This document shows positions 43,963 to 51,436 of a stretch of 64,000 nt of DNA, in pieces. A program made the translations under genes and the position numbers. Source of the DNA: Bhargavaea massiliensis (GTDB lineage: Bacteria; Bacillota; Bacilli; Bacillales_A; Planococcaceae); NCBI RefSeq assembly GCF_018390575.1, contig NZ_JAHBCJ010000006.1, positions 1-64,000 on the forward strand, given 5' to 3'. A model generated the notes under the pieces. The model was not told the origin of the DNA, searched no databases, and was given only the letters and a program-made list of their open reading frames with translations. The first letter of the stretch is position 1; each line of letters opens with the position of its first letter.

Positions 43963-44316
43963 CTAATTGACCGGTACCGGTGTCCCCTGGTGAAACCTCA
44001 TCTTCCAGGTAATTCCGTCTGACTCCCAGATCGAACTCCGGTTTACCATTTTTCCGGTTTCCATGTCCTCTGTCCGATAAACGGCCAGAACCGCACGTTC
44101 GCCAATTCGGTGCAGGCAAAATTGACGGATGCGGATGTTTACGCTTCCAAGCGTTCCGTCTGCCAGACAATCCGCTTTCGAAAATCGCCTGCCGGACTTT
44201 CCATATTCAAAAAAGGAATCATCCAGCAATGGGCCGAAACGATCCGGATCATTTCTGACTGAGGTGTCCAGCAGTGACTGTTCCAACTTCAGGATGTGCG
44301 CGGTCAGTTCTTCCAT
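43963..44316 (-). CDS. DUF4440 (NTF2-like) protein
   Basis: 117 residues with the NTF2-like pattern: an N-terminal helix (EELTAHILKLEQSLLDTSVRNDPDRFGPLLDDSFFEYGKSGRRFSKAD) followed by beta strands and the terminal SSIWESDGITWKMRFHQGTP. DUF4440 proteins form small cone-shaped pockets and include uncharacterised hydrolase-like members. It starts 24 bp past the stop of the carbonic-anhydrase-like gene, in the same direction, suggesting a two-gene transcript. The function is unknown. Confidence 0.85.
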   Translation of the reverse strand: MEELTAHILKLEQSLLDTSVRNDPDRFGPLLDDSFFEYGKSGRRFSKADCLADGTLGSVNIRIRQFCLHRIGERAVLAVYRTEDMETGKMVNRSSIWESDGITWKMRFHQGTPVPVN

Positions 44317-44340
44317 ACCAGCTTTCAGCCTCCAGACCGA

Positions 44341-44760
44341 TCAGGCCTCAGCCTCTACGGCAGGATCAGCGGTCTTGATGCATACAATTTCAACTTCCCA
44401 TTTATCATTAATATAGAGTCCTGCGATTTCTTTAAAGCCCAGATCCCACGATTCAATCAGTTCTACGGAATCGAGGATTTTGCCTTTCTTCTTCTCAGCG
44501 CTTACCGGATATCCGGCACAGTCATGGTGACCTGCAATGGCGATATACTGGGATCCGTGACGGTCAGTTGAAACACGGACACGGTCATAGATGTTCTCAA
44601 TCAGCACTTTATTGTCGCTCCGAAGTAATTTATTCGGTCCGGCTTCTGTGATCATATCCACATAAAGCGCATTGTAGCGTTGTTTCATCCAGTTTAGGAC
44701 CGGTTCCTGAACACGGCCGTCCATACAGTTGATCGCTGTTACGAATTCATTTTTCACCAT
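44341..44760 (-). CDS. Carbonic-anhydrase-like protein (short beta type)
   Basis: 139 residues with INCMDGRVQ (Cys and Asp-Arg dyad) and AIAGHHDCAGYPV (His, Cys) arranged like the zinc ligands of beta-carbonic anhydrases. It is much shorter than the usual 190-220 residues and lacks the N-terminal arm and several conserved segments. It resembles the small CA-like proteins found in Firmicutes whose activity is unproven. The ATG follows CGGAGGAACG. It could hydrate CO2, but may only bind zinc. Confidence 0.8.
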   Translation of the reverse strand: MVKNEFVTAINCMDGRVQEPVLNWMKQRYNALYVDMITEAGPNKLLRSDNKVLIENIYDRVRVSTDRHGSQYIAIAGHHDCAGYPVSAEKKKGKILDSVELIESWDLGFKEIAGLYINDKWEVEIVCIKTADPAVEAEA

Positions 44761-45002
44761 GACGTTCCTCCGTTTCCGGAACGGCCGGATGGCACGATCC
44801 GAGTAATCATTAAAACTATTTATAGAATATCAATTTTCCCTCTCCTTTGATGCCATAAGTTTCGAATTTTGTCGAAATCGTTCATTTGTCATGGTTCAGA
44901 AGGCAGGGATGCACGGCCGGTTCACCCTTGAGCAACAGGGCCGTCCTCCGGCTTTAAGCGATTATACATGATTCAACCGATTCCGTCTCCGGAAAACAAA
45001 AA

Positions 45003-45022
45003 AGATGCCTTTATGGGCATCC
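45003..45022. repeat. Left 20-bp target-site duplication of the IS remnant (contains a terminator hairpin)
   Basis: A 20-bp sequence holding GATGCC, loop, GGCATC. It matches the copy at 46022-46041 at 19 of 20 positions. On the minus strand the stem is followed by T6GTTTT (44997-45003), so this copy keeps the original U tract of what was probably the terminator of the MFS gene now at 46050. Confidence 0.8.
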
Positions 45023-45031
45023 CAGACTGTA

Positions 45032-45073
45032 GACAAAACGGACCCAGAAGAAATTTTCTGGATCCGTTTTGTC
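45032..45073 (-). terminator. Hairpin in the left end of the IS
   Basis: GACAAAACGGA-CCAGAA pairs with TTCTGG-TCCGTTTTGTC around a small loop. On the minus strand it lies past the transposase frame and overlaps the inverted repeat, so it could end transposase transcription or block read-through. Confidence 0.6.
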
Positions 45074-45130
45074 ATTCACGTGGATATTGTGCGTGTTTTT
45101 TCCCTCGAAATCCCTTGGGATGTCCGGCCG

Positions 45131-45730
45131 TCAGGCCGGTTCTGGTGACTTCCAAGTCCAATTGGCCAATCTCTTCAGGTTCAAGGCAGCAAAAGTAAGC
45201 ATCTCCTGCAAGGGTTGTCCATCGCATGCCACACTTTTCCTTGGCATCTCCGAAACCGCGTTCCACGGTCTCTTTCCGCCTTGTATATATTTCTTTGTTT
45301 TCCGGGGTGAGCCGGATGGCTTCTGCATGATCGAGGTAGTCCTGCCAGATATGCCGGGTGATGACTTTTACATGGTTCTGGCTCTGCGTGCACTGAGCAA
45401 GCAACGTCGAAAAATGAGGCACCTTAGCATAGAAGCCGAAACCCAGGAACCAGCAGTAAGCCACGTTCGTATTGACCTCTTCGATTGTCCGGCGCATCGA
45501 ACGGATGCCAAAGGTGTATTGGAGAAATGGCAGCTTGATGAGGACAACCGGATCGATGCTGGGACGGCCACGGTCCGAATACAGATCCTCTCAGTCTCGT
45601 AATTGAACGAAAAGTCGATCGCCTTCTCAAGCTTCCTGACCAAGTGGTCCTCAGGGACCATCTCGTCCAGCGAAACCATTTCCAGTTGATCACGATGGGA
45701 ACCATTCGATTTTGACAGCTTATTTATCAC
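45131..45730 (-). pseudogene. IS1182-family transposase, frameshifted and internally deleted
   Basis: The N-terminus (45730 down to about 45600) reads LEMVSLDEMVPEDHLVRKLE-AIDFSFNYE, the family start. A one-base frameshift leads into LYSDRGRPSIDPVVLIK and GIRSMRRTIEEVNTNVAYCWFLGFGFYAKVPHFSTL. At about 45400 the frame jumps in phase to AQCTQSQNHVKVITRHIWQDYLDHAE and the catalytic-end RRKETVERGFGDAKEKCGMR, skipping roughly 300 residues including the first two DDE acidic residues. A second frameshift near 45200 restores LTFAALNLKRLANW before the stop at 45131. It cannot encode active transposase. Confidence 0.88.
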
Positions 45731-45803
45731 CCGTTTTGTAGTCTGTTAACTCGATTATATAAACAGGAACCGTTTGCCTCAATCAGCCGTATGGCGGATT
45801 GTA

Positions 45804-45956
45804 GCGGAGGGCCCGAGACACCTGCGGGAAAAGCGTTAGCCGAAGACCCCGCAGGATGTTGCGCAACGCTTCGCGATGCGCACAGACGCCAGTCTTCGTA
45901 CTGGCGCCGGCTAAGGCAACGCCCGCGGTAAGCTCGGGCCCGCAGCGGAAATCCGG
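45804..45956. repeat. GC-rich palindromic interspersed repeat inside the IS
   Basis: The outer arms GGGCCCGAG (45809-45817) and CTCGGGCCC (45933-45941) are perfect complements. An inner pair CCTGCGGG / CCCGCAGG lies near 45821-45856, with a further inverted repeat (CGCCAGT / ACTGGCG) between. The overall pattern (GCGG-rich start, two nested stems, a GCCGGCTAAGGCAACGCCC-like core and an AGCGGAAATCC end) is like the roughly 150-bp palindromic repeats dispersed between genes in many Bacillales. It has no coding sense. It may be a passenger in the IS, or a hitchhiking repeat inserted into it. Confidence 0.65.
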
Positions 45957-46021
45957 AGGATTCTCCGGAAAACAAAAAACTGCAGACAAAGGAGTAATCC
46001 ACTCACTTTGTCTACAGTCTG

Positions 46022-46041
46022 AGATGCCTTAATGGGCATCC
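46022..46041. repeat. Right 20-bp target-site duplication of the IS remnant
   Basis: Partner of 45003-45022 with one mismatch. It contains the same GATGCC/GGCATC stem immediately downstream of the MFS gene, but on the minus strand it now runs into the IS end and has lost its T tract. Confidence 0.8.
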
Positions 46042-46049
46042 TTCGTGCT

Positions 46050-47234
46050 TTAAGCAGTCTTTTTCTCCCTGTGTTCTTTCATCCCGTGAACCATCATATA
46101 CAAGACGAGTGCGAACAGGACAATTCCGGCCAGGAGCTTATAGATCCCGGAATAGCCGACGATCGGTACGAGGCTTCCAAGAATGTATGGGCCGAATCCT
46201 ACACCAAAATCGAGAAAGATAAAGAAAGTGGACGTAGCAAGCCCCATCCTGTGAGGTTCGGCAATTTTGACCGAAATGGCCTGCGCGCTTGACTGGAAGT
46301 TTCCGAAACCAAGGCCGATCAGCACACCTGCTCCGAGCAGCATAAAACCTGTGACCGATTCACTCAGCAAAAACAGGCCGCATGCAAACAAAAGAAGTGC
46401 AGGCACGATCACGATATTCCCGCCCTTCAAGTCCAACAGTTTCCCTGTGAATGGACGTGACAACAGAACCGTAATGGCGTAGACGAGGAAAAAGAAACTT
46501 GAAGCCGTAACCAGATCCATTTCTTCTGCGTAGAACATAATAAAACTCAGCACTCCGCCATACCCGATGGCGATAAACAGAGTGACCAGACCGATCGGAA
46601 GTGCGTTTTTCTCGACAACCGACCAGATGCTGAATGGCTCCTTTTCCCTTTGCCCGATGTTTTCCAAGTCCCCGTCCACTTTGATCATCAAAGCCAGAAG
46701 GAATGAGAGCAGGGCAAGGACCGTACAAAACAGGAAGAGCACCGTAAACGGCAGGTGCTTCGCGAGCAAGATTCCCAGAAATGGACCCAAAGCAGCGCCG
46801 AGAACACTACTCAGGCTGTAATATCCAATCCCTTCCCCTCTGCGGTCAGGGGGCAGAACCCGGGCAACAATCGAGCCCGTTGCGGTGGATCCGACTCCCA
46901 TCCCCATGCCATGGATAAAGCGAATCAAAAGAAGCAACGGCAGGTTAAATGCCAGGAAGTAGGTGGCGCCGGCAATGACATAAAGCAGGGTCCCGGCAAG
47001 AAGGACTTTCTTATTCCCGATTTTTTCGACGAGAGGGCCCGCAACAAACCTCGCCATCAACGCCCCGATGATATAAGATCCGGAAACAAGACCGGCCGTG
47101 CCGGCATCAGCCCCGAACCTGTCCGCCGCAAATGGACCGATTGTAACCATCAACAGATACATCACGATGATCAGGAAGAAATTAATAAGTGATGAGAAAA
47201 TAAAATCTCTTGTCCAAAGCTTATGTTTTTGCAT
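46050..47234 (-). CDS. MFS multidrug-type transporter under MarR control
   Basis: 394 residues from ATG 47234 (MQKHKLWTRDFIFSSLINFFLIIVMYLLM), preceded by AGAGGTTG; the longer open frame upstream is leader. Twelve hydrophobic helices are expected; loop motif GPLVEKIGNKKVLLAG, antiporter-like stretch RFIHGMGMGVGSTATGSIVARVLPPDRRGEGIGYYSL. It lies 63 bp after a MarR-type gene, so a MarR-regulated efflux pair is likely. Its terminator seems to be the target-site hairpin split from its T tract by the IS insertion downstream. Confidence 0.92.
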   Translation of the reverse strand: MQKHKLWTRDFIFSSLINFFLIIVMYLLMVTIGPFAADRFGADAGTAGLVSGSYIIGALMARFVAGPLVEKIGNKKVLLAGTLLYVIAGATYFLAFNLPLLLLIRFIHGMGMGVGSTATGSIVARVLPPDRRGEGIGYYSLSSVLGAALGPFLGILLAKHLPFTVLFLFCTVLALLSFLLALMIKVDGDLENIGQREKEPFSIWSVVEKNALPIGLVTLFIAIGYGGVLSFIMFYAEEMDLVTASSFFFLVYAITVLLSRPFTGKLLDLKGGNIVIVPALLLFACGLFLLSESVTGFMLLGAGVLIGLGFGNFQSSAQAISVKIAEPHRMGLATSTFFIFLDFGVGFGPYILGSLVPIVGYSGIYKLLAGIVLFALVLYMMVHGMKEHREKKTA

Positions 47235-47297
47235 AAACAACCTCTTTCTACTCTTACAGATCAAAAAAGAAATACCCCAACAAAAAAGCGCCTGCAA

Positions 47298-47717
47298 CTA
47301 TAGGCGGCGGCGCATCTCCATGAAGCGTCCGGACATGGCTTTCAGCTCCTGCTCAGAAAGGTCACCAATCACTTCCCGTTCCAGCTTTTCAATAGCCGAG
47401 GACGCTTTCACGTAGACTTGGTGTCCGTAACCGGTCAGCAGGATCTTCTTTGCTCTCCGGTCCTCCCCCGGCATGGTTTCAATCAGTCCAATCTCCATTA
47501 GTTGCTGAACCGTTCTGGAGACGGTCGGCTTTTCTACATACTGACGTGCCGCAAGCTCCGCCGGTGTCATTTCTTCATGTTCTGCAATCAGACGGAGAGC
47601 CGACCATTGCGGCACAGTCAGCCCTTCTTTTGCCAGAACATGCGCAGTCTTTTGGATAAATGGCCGATAAAGGTCCGTGTACCTTCTGAAAAACACCTGA
47701 TGTGGTTTCAGTCCCAT
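47298..47717 (-). CDS. MarR-family transcriptional regulator
   Basis: 139 residues from ATG 47717 (MGLKPHQVFFRRYTDLYRPFI), preceded by GGAGGG. A winged helix-turn-helix is clear: TVPQWSALRLIAEHEEMTPAELAARQYVEKPTVSRTVQQLMEIGLIETMPGEDRRAKKILLTGYG, with the wing DRRAK conserved. It is the first gene of the operon with the MFS exporter. A perfect inverted repeat over its transcription start (47735-47753) is probably its own operator, so self-repression relieved by a ligand is expected. Confidence 0.93.
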   Translation of the reverse strand: MGLKPHQVFFRRYTDLYRPFIQKTAHVLAKEGLTVPQWSALRLIAEHEEMTPAELAARQYVEKPTVSRTVQQLMEIGLIETMPGEDRRAKKILLTGYGHQVYVKASSAIEKLEREVIGDLSEQELKAMSGRFMEMRRRL

Positions 47718-47734
47718 AGAACCCTCCATGCAAA

Positions 47735-47783
47735 TAGTTAGTTTCGCTAACTAATATTATCATAGTCTCTTTTTTCCTGTAAA
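47735..47783 (-). promoter_or_regulatory. marR-MFS promoter and operator
   Basis: The minus strand has TTTACA (47778-47783), a 16-base spacer and GATAAT (47756-47761). Just downstream lies the 7-bp-arm inverted repeat TAGTTAG-TTTCG-CTAACTA (47735-47753), covering the start of transcription. This is typical of autoregulated MarR operons. Confidence 0.7.
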
Positions 47784-47814
47784 GACTTCTTTCCGTGCCG
47801 AGGGTTCAGACAAT

Positions 47815-47850
47815 CAAAAAAACAGCAGATGCTTACTTGCCATCCGCTGC
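47815..47850 (-). terminator. Terminator overlapping the end of the 91-residue gene
   Basis: CAGCGGATG, loop, CATCTGCTG followed by seven T on the minus strand. It includes the stop codon region. Confidence 0.75.
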
Positions 47851-48108
47851 ATCAGGTATTCGTACGGTCCCGGTCGGAGCTTTATTTACCGGAAAATCAG
47901 CCGTGTAGTCCAACTTCATCTTTTCCAGCTCAAGTTTCATCTTTTCCGTTTCGGCAATAAAGTTCTGCTGTTTTAGTTTCTCAAGTTCAATTTCGTCCTG
48001 GAGCCTGTCTGCCTGGTACACGGCCATCCTTCTCTTATGATCGGTAATAATTGCAGTAAGCGGAATCGTCATCACGATCATTACAATAAAAATTGCTTCC
48101 GGCATCAT
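47833..48108 (-). CDS. Membrane-anchored coiled-coil protein, unknown function
   Basis: 91 residues from ATG 48108 (a second ATG follows directly; GGGAG lies upstream). One N-terminal membrane helix (PEAIFIVMIVMTIPLTAII) is followed by a long charged helix (about 25-70: RLQDEIELEKLKQQNFIAETEKMKLELEKMKLDY) that looks like a coiled coil, and a short Pro/Thr tail. The layout suggests a peptide anchored in the membrane with the helix in the cytosol. I do not recognise a named family. It is divergent from proB. Confidence 0.75.
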   Translation of the reverse strand: MMPEAIFIVMIVMTIPLTAIITDHKRRMAVYQADRLQDEIELEKLKQQNFIAETEKMKLELEKMKLDYTADFPVNKAPTGTVRIPDAADGK

Positions 48109-48203
48109 CACCAGCTCCCTCTGACTGTTTTTAAAGCTTACGATTTATACAAAGGAAAAGTTTCATCAATCGATAGGCAAATAATTTTTGCGCCAATTCG
48201 TTA

Positions 48204-48232
48204 TTGATTAAATATCTAAAATGTTGCATAAT
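48204..48232 (+). promoter_or_regulatory. proBA promoter
   Basis: TTGATT (48204-48209), a 17-base spacer and CATAAT (48227-48232). The start codon is only 33 bp downstream, so no T-box or other leader regulator fits. Confidence 0.6.
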
Positions 48233-48265
48233 CATTCTTAACATTCGCATTGGGGGCGTTTTCGG

Positions 48266-49390
48266 ATGAAAAAAAGGCGGGTAGTCGTCAAGATCGGCAG
48301 CAGTTCACTGACAGATACACGCGGCGGGTTGTCGAAACCGAAGGTCCAGGAGCATGCGGCTGCCATCGCTTTGCTCAGGAAGACCGGCCATGAAGTGGTC
48401 CTCGTGTCATCCGGTGCCGTAGCGGCAGGTTTCAGGGATTTGGGGTATGCCGCCCGCCCGGGGACGACCGCCGGCAAACAGGCCGCTGCTGCAGTCGGTC
48501 AGGGGCTGCTGATGCAGGCATATACCGATGCCTTCCGGAGCCACGGCATTGTAACTGCACAGCTGCTGCTCACCAGGCAGGACCTGATGCGGAAGGAACG
48601 CTTCCACAATACCGGGAGAATGCTTGAAGAACTTCTTCACAGGGAGGCCCTGCCGATTGTGAACGAAAACGATTCAGTGTCGGTCGAAGGAATTACGTTC
48701 GGAGACAATGATATGCTCTCCGCACTCGTTGCGGGACTTGTCCATGCGGATTTCCTGGCTATTCTCACTGATGTCAACGGCCTCTATGACGGTAATCCGA
48801 ACACCGATCCGGATGCCAAAAAATACACCTTCATCCCAGAAATCCATGAGGGTCTTCTCCGGCAGGCTTCTGGCGCGGGATCTTCGGTCGGTACCGGCGG
48901 AATGCGGTCGAAGGTGCTTGCTGCCAGGACGGCGGGCAGCCTGGGCGTCCATGTTTTCATCGGGACGGGAGATGGACCCGAAAAACTCACCGATATCGTG
49001 GAAGGACGAGGCGACGGCACTTATATCGGTATCTCATCACTTATGTCCGGCAAAGATTCCAAGCGCTGGATGGCCCTTTGCTCAGTGCCTGCTGGGAGCA
49101 TTATAGTGGACAGCGGTGCAGCACGCGCTCTTGCCGGAAAAGGCACCAGCCTCCTCCCCGTCGGTATCACTTCTGTGAACGGCAATTTCAAACAAGGCGA
49201 AGTAGTCAATGTCCTGGATGAGAACAGCGAACTGATTGGCAGAGGCATGGTGAATTACCCCGCCGACACCATCAGCAAAATCATCGGTAAAACAGGAGAT
49301 GAAGCCATGGAGATTTCCGGCGGTACCACACCTGAAGTCATCCACTGCAACCGGTGGATCCATCTAAAAACCAAGGAGGCGGTTCGATGA
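48266..49390 (+). CDS. proB: Glutamate 5-kinase
   Basis: 374 residues. The amino-acid kinase domain (1-260) has [41 protein letters not shown] and [22 protein letters not shown]-terminal PUA domain covers about 280-365. It phosphorylates glutamate in the first step of proline synthesis and is usually feedback-inhibited by proline. ATG 48266 follows TGGGGGCG. It overlaps proA by ATGA. Full-length PUA form, as in B. subtilis. Confidence 0.97.
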   Translation: MKKRRVVVKIGSSSLTDTRGGLSKPKVQEHAAAIALLRKTGHEVVLVSSGAVAAGFRDLGYAARPGTTAGKQAAAAVGQGLLMQAYTDAFRSHGIVTAQLLLTRQDLMRKERFHNTGRMLEELLHREALPIVNENDSVSVEGITFGDNDMLSALVAGLVHADFLAILTDVNGLYDGNPNTDPDAKKYTFIPEIHEGLLRQASGAGSSVGTGGMRSKVLAARTAGSLGVHVFIGTGDGPEKLTDIVEGRGDGTYIGISSLMSGKDSKRWMALCSVPAGSIIVDSGAARALAGKGTSLLPVGITSVNGNFKQGEVVNVLDENSELIGRGMVNYPADTISKIIGKTGDEAMEISGGTTPEVIHCNRWIHLKTKEAVR

Positions 49391-50649
49391 CGAACGTACA
49401 GATTACACAAGCCGATGAGCTTCAGGTCAAAGGGAAAAAGGCAAAGGAAGCGGCTTCTGTTATGTGCGGGCTACCGACATCAGTCAAGAATCAGGCACTA
49501 AAGGCCATTTCCCAAGGACTCCTGAACCACATGCCGTCCATCCTCGATGCGAACCGTGCGGATCTGGAAGCCGGACGTGCAGCAGGGCTATCCGACTCTC
49601 TCCTTGACCGCCTGATGCTGGACGAAACACGCATCCAAGAAATGGCCGAAGCACTGATCGACCTGACAGGTCTCACTGATCCGGTCGGCCAGGTTCTGGA
49701 AGAATGGGAACGGCCAAACGGATTAAAGCTGGCTACCGTGCGTGTCCCTCTCGGAGTGGTCGGGATCATCTATGAGGCACGGCCGAATGTCACGGTTGAT
49801 GCGGCGTCCCTCTGCCTGAAAACAGGAAATGCGGTGATTTTAAGAGGCAGCTCTTCTGCCATCCATTCAAACACGGCTCTCGTAAGTGTCATCCGAGAAG
49901 CCCTCGTATTGGCCGGACTCCCGGAAGAGGCCGTACAGCTTGTGGAAGACACGAGCCGCGAGACAGCAGCCCGGCTGTTCAAGATGGACGATGTCCTGGA
50001 TGTACTTATCCCACGGGGCAGCGCAAACCTGATCCGGACCGTGGTCGACAATGCGACCGTTCCTGTGATTGAGACAGGTGCAGGGAATTGCCACGTTTAC
50101 ATCGATGAATCCGCAGATAAAGAGGTGGCGATCAGTATCGCGGTGAACGCCAAGACGCAGCGCCCTTCCGTATGCAATGCTGCGGAGAAAATCCTGATTC
50201 ACGAGAAATGGCCACACACTGCCGACCTCGTCGCTGCCCTCCAATGGGAAGGGGTCGTCGTCCACGGTGATGAAGCAGTCGTCACCCTCGCTGACGGTGT
50301 ACTTGTCGCTACAGACGAGGATTGGGGACTGGAATACCTTGACCTTGAAGTCGCCGTTAAAGTTGTTTCTTCCACTGAGGAGGCGATCGCTCACATCAAT
50401 ACGTACGGAACCCGGCACTCGGAAGCCATTGTGACGGCAAGCACTCCGGAAGCAAGAAAGTTCCAGCTCGGCGTGGACGCCGCTGCCGTTTATCACAACG
50501 CCTCCACCCGCTTCACTGACGGCTTCGAATTCGGCTTCGGTGCCGAACTCGGAATCAGCACTCAGAAACTCCATGCACGCGGACCAATGGGCCTCCCGGC
50601 TCTCACTTCTGTGAAGACATTGATTTCAGGCAACGGTCAGTGCAAATAA
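49387..50649 (+). CDS. proA: Glutamate-5-semialdehyde dehydrogenase (gamma-glutamyl phosphate reductase)
   Basis: 420 residues from ATG 49387, after AAGGAGGCGG and overlapping the proB stop. An ALDH-like fold with NADPH stretch [34 protein letters not shown] and catalytic Cys in [15 protein letters not shown]; the C-terminal [25 protein letters not shown] is conserved. It makes glutamate semialdehyde, which cyclises for proC. The operon ends at the terminator 50687-50720. Confidence 0.97.
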   Translation: MTNVQITQADELQVKGKKAKEAASVMCGLPTSVKNQALKAISQGLLNHMPSILDANRADLEAGRAAGLSDSLLDRLMLDETRIQEMAEALIDLTGLTDPVGQVLEEWERPNGLKLATVRVPLGVVGIIYEARPNVTVDAASLCLKTGNAVILRGSSSAIHSNTALVSVIREALVLAGLPEEAVQLVEDTSRETAARLFKMDDVLDVLIPRGSANLIRTVVDNATVPVIETGAGNCHVYIDESADKEVAISIAVNAKTQRPSVCNAAEKILIHEKWPHTADLVAALQWEGVVVHGDEAVVTLADGVLVATDEDWGLEYLDLEVAVKVVSSTEEAIAHINTYGTRHSEAIVTASTPEARKFQLGVDAAAVYHNASTRFTDGFEFGFGAELGISTQKLHARGPMGLPALTSVKTLISGNGQCK

Positions 50650-50686
50650 TGATCGCCACCCAAAGCGAAATTTCTGCAGGACAAAC

Positions 50687-50720
50687 AAAAGCCTGCTCCA
50701 ATAAACGGAGCAGGCTTTTT
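50687..50720 (+). terminator. Terminator of proBA
   Basis: AAAGCCTGCTCC, loop, GGAGCAGGCTTTTT. It abuts the stop of the convergent SMR gene. Confidence 0.85.
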
Positions 50721-51034
50721 CATGACACCATTTTCAAACCGACCACACCCGCGACTATGACAAGCAGGCTGAGAATCCGCTGCAAATTCTTGGATTCGCC
50801 AAACAGCAGCATATTCAGCACGACGGCTCCCGCTGTTCCGAGGCCCACCCAGACCGCATAAGCTACACTTAACTGGAGATAAGCAAATGATTGATACAGG
50901 AGAGCGAACGATAATCCGAATCCTCCGCCATACATCAGCAGATTCACCCTGTTTTTCTTTTTGCTGTACAAATTCAAACCGACTGCACCAAGCACTTCAA
51001 AAAAAGCGGCAACTGCCACGAACATCCAGCCCAT
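50720..51034 (-). CDS. Small multidrug resistance protein (second subunit of a pair)
   Basis: 104 residues, four helices, with the membrane-embedded Glu in AAFFEVLGAVGL (residue 13). SMR helix 3 motif YAVWVGLGTAGAVVLNMLLFGES is typical. Its ATG overlaps the TAA of the previous SMR gene by one base, so both are translated together as a hetero-oligomer, like YkkC/YkkD. It exports quaternary amines, dyes or guanidinium by proton exchange. The pair is preceded by a TetR gene. Confidence 0.92.
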   Translation of the reverse strand: MGWMFVAVAAFFEVLGAVGLNLYSKKKNRVNLLMYGGGFGLSFALLYQSFAYLQLSVAYAVWVGLGTAGAVVLNMLLFGESKNLQRILSLLVIVAGVVGLKMVS

Positions 51035-51372
51035 TACGCTCTCACTTCCTTTTCTTCTTTTCCATCAGCCATCTTAAGAAAGATCACACCTGCCACGAGC
51101 AATAGGATAAAGAACAGCTTGGCTCCGTTCATCGTTCCCCCGAACAAATACACATCCATCAACACAGTTCCCACAGCCCCTGCCGCTGCGAAAACCGCAT
51201 AGACCGTACCTGTCGGCAACTGCTCGCACGCTTTTGCGAGAAAATGAAAGTCAATGACAATGATTCCGACGATTATAGCCCAATGCCACCATCTGTCCGC
51301 AGTGCTGAACCCATACACCCACAAAAGCTCAAACGTACAAGTGAGCAGTACATAAAACCATGATTTATTCAT
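51034..51372 (-). CDS. Small multidrug resistance protein (first subunit of a pair)
   Basis: 112 residues from ATG 51372, preceded by AAAGGAGG. Glu14 in LLTCTFELLWVYGFS is the conserved proton/substrate residue, and YAVFAAAGAVGTVLMDVYLFGG is helix 3. It has a charged tail (GKEEKEVRA). It pairs with the next SMR gene. In this strain no guanidine-I (ykkC) riboswitch precedes it; instead a TetR-type operator lies at 51397-51413. Confidence 0.92.
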   Translation of the reverse strand: MNKSWFYVLLTCTFELLWVYGFSTADRWWHWAIIVGIIVIDFHFLAKACEQLPTGTVYAVFAAAGAVGTVLMDVYLFGGTMNGAKLFFILLLVAGVIFLKMADGKEEKEVRA

Positions 51373-51396
51373 TCTGCGAAAGCCTCCTTTTAGAAC

Positions 51397-51413
51397 TGAA
51401 TGACTATCATTCA
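51397..51413. promoter_or_regulatory. TetR-type operator upstream of the SMR pair
   Basis: The 17-bp palindrome TGAATGACTATCATTCA follows the pattern TGA-n-TGA-n3-TCA-n-TCA. The same pattern is at 52037-52053 ahead of tetR. It lies 25 bp upstream of the SMR start, suggesting a second promoter/operator between tetR and the SMR genes. Confidence 0.72.
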
Positions 51414-51436
51414 TTTGTAAGCAAAAAATTGACGCC

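Larger units (their letters stand above)
45023..46021 (-). mobile_element. Decayed IS1182-family element, 999 bp
   Basis: Bounded by perfect 15-bp terminal inverted repeats, CAGACTGTAGACAAA at 45023-45037 and its complement at 46007-46021, and flanked by a 20-bp direct repeat. It contains a broken IS1182-type transposase in minus orientation (45131-45730), a terminator-like hairpin inside the left end (45032-45073) and a GC-rich palindromic repeat between the transposase start and the right end. Full members of the family are typically 1.6-2 kb, so about half the transposase is gone. It is non-autonomous but could still be mobilised by a related transposase, since both ends look intact. Confidence 0.85.

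Noticed and set aside
44900-44965. Hairpin ACGGCC/GGCCGT upstream of the IS
   Set aside because: Short stem with a long loop and no T tract; no adjoining gene makes use of it.
48112-48265. Proline T-box upstream of proBA
   Set aside because: The promoter lies only about 35 bp from the start codon and no T-box sequence (GGTGG..CCGCG) is present.
51373-51436. ykkC/guanidine riboswitch ahead of the SMR pair
   Set aside because: Only 64 bp separate tetR and the SMR start, and no conserved ACGR-type motifs are seen; a palindrome for TetR fits instead.
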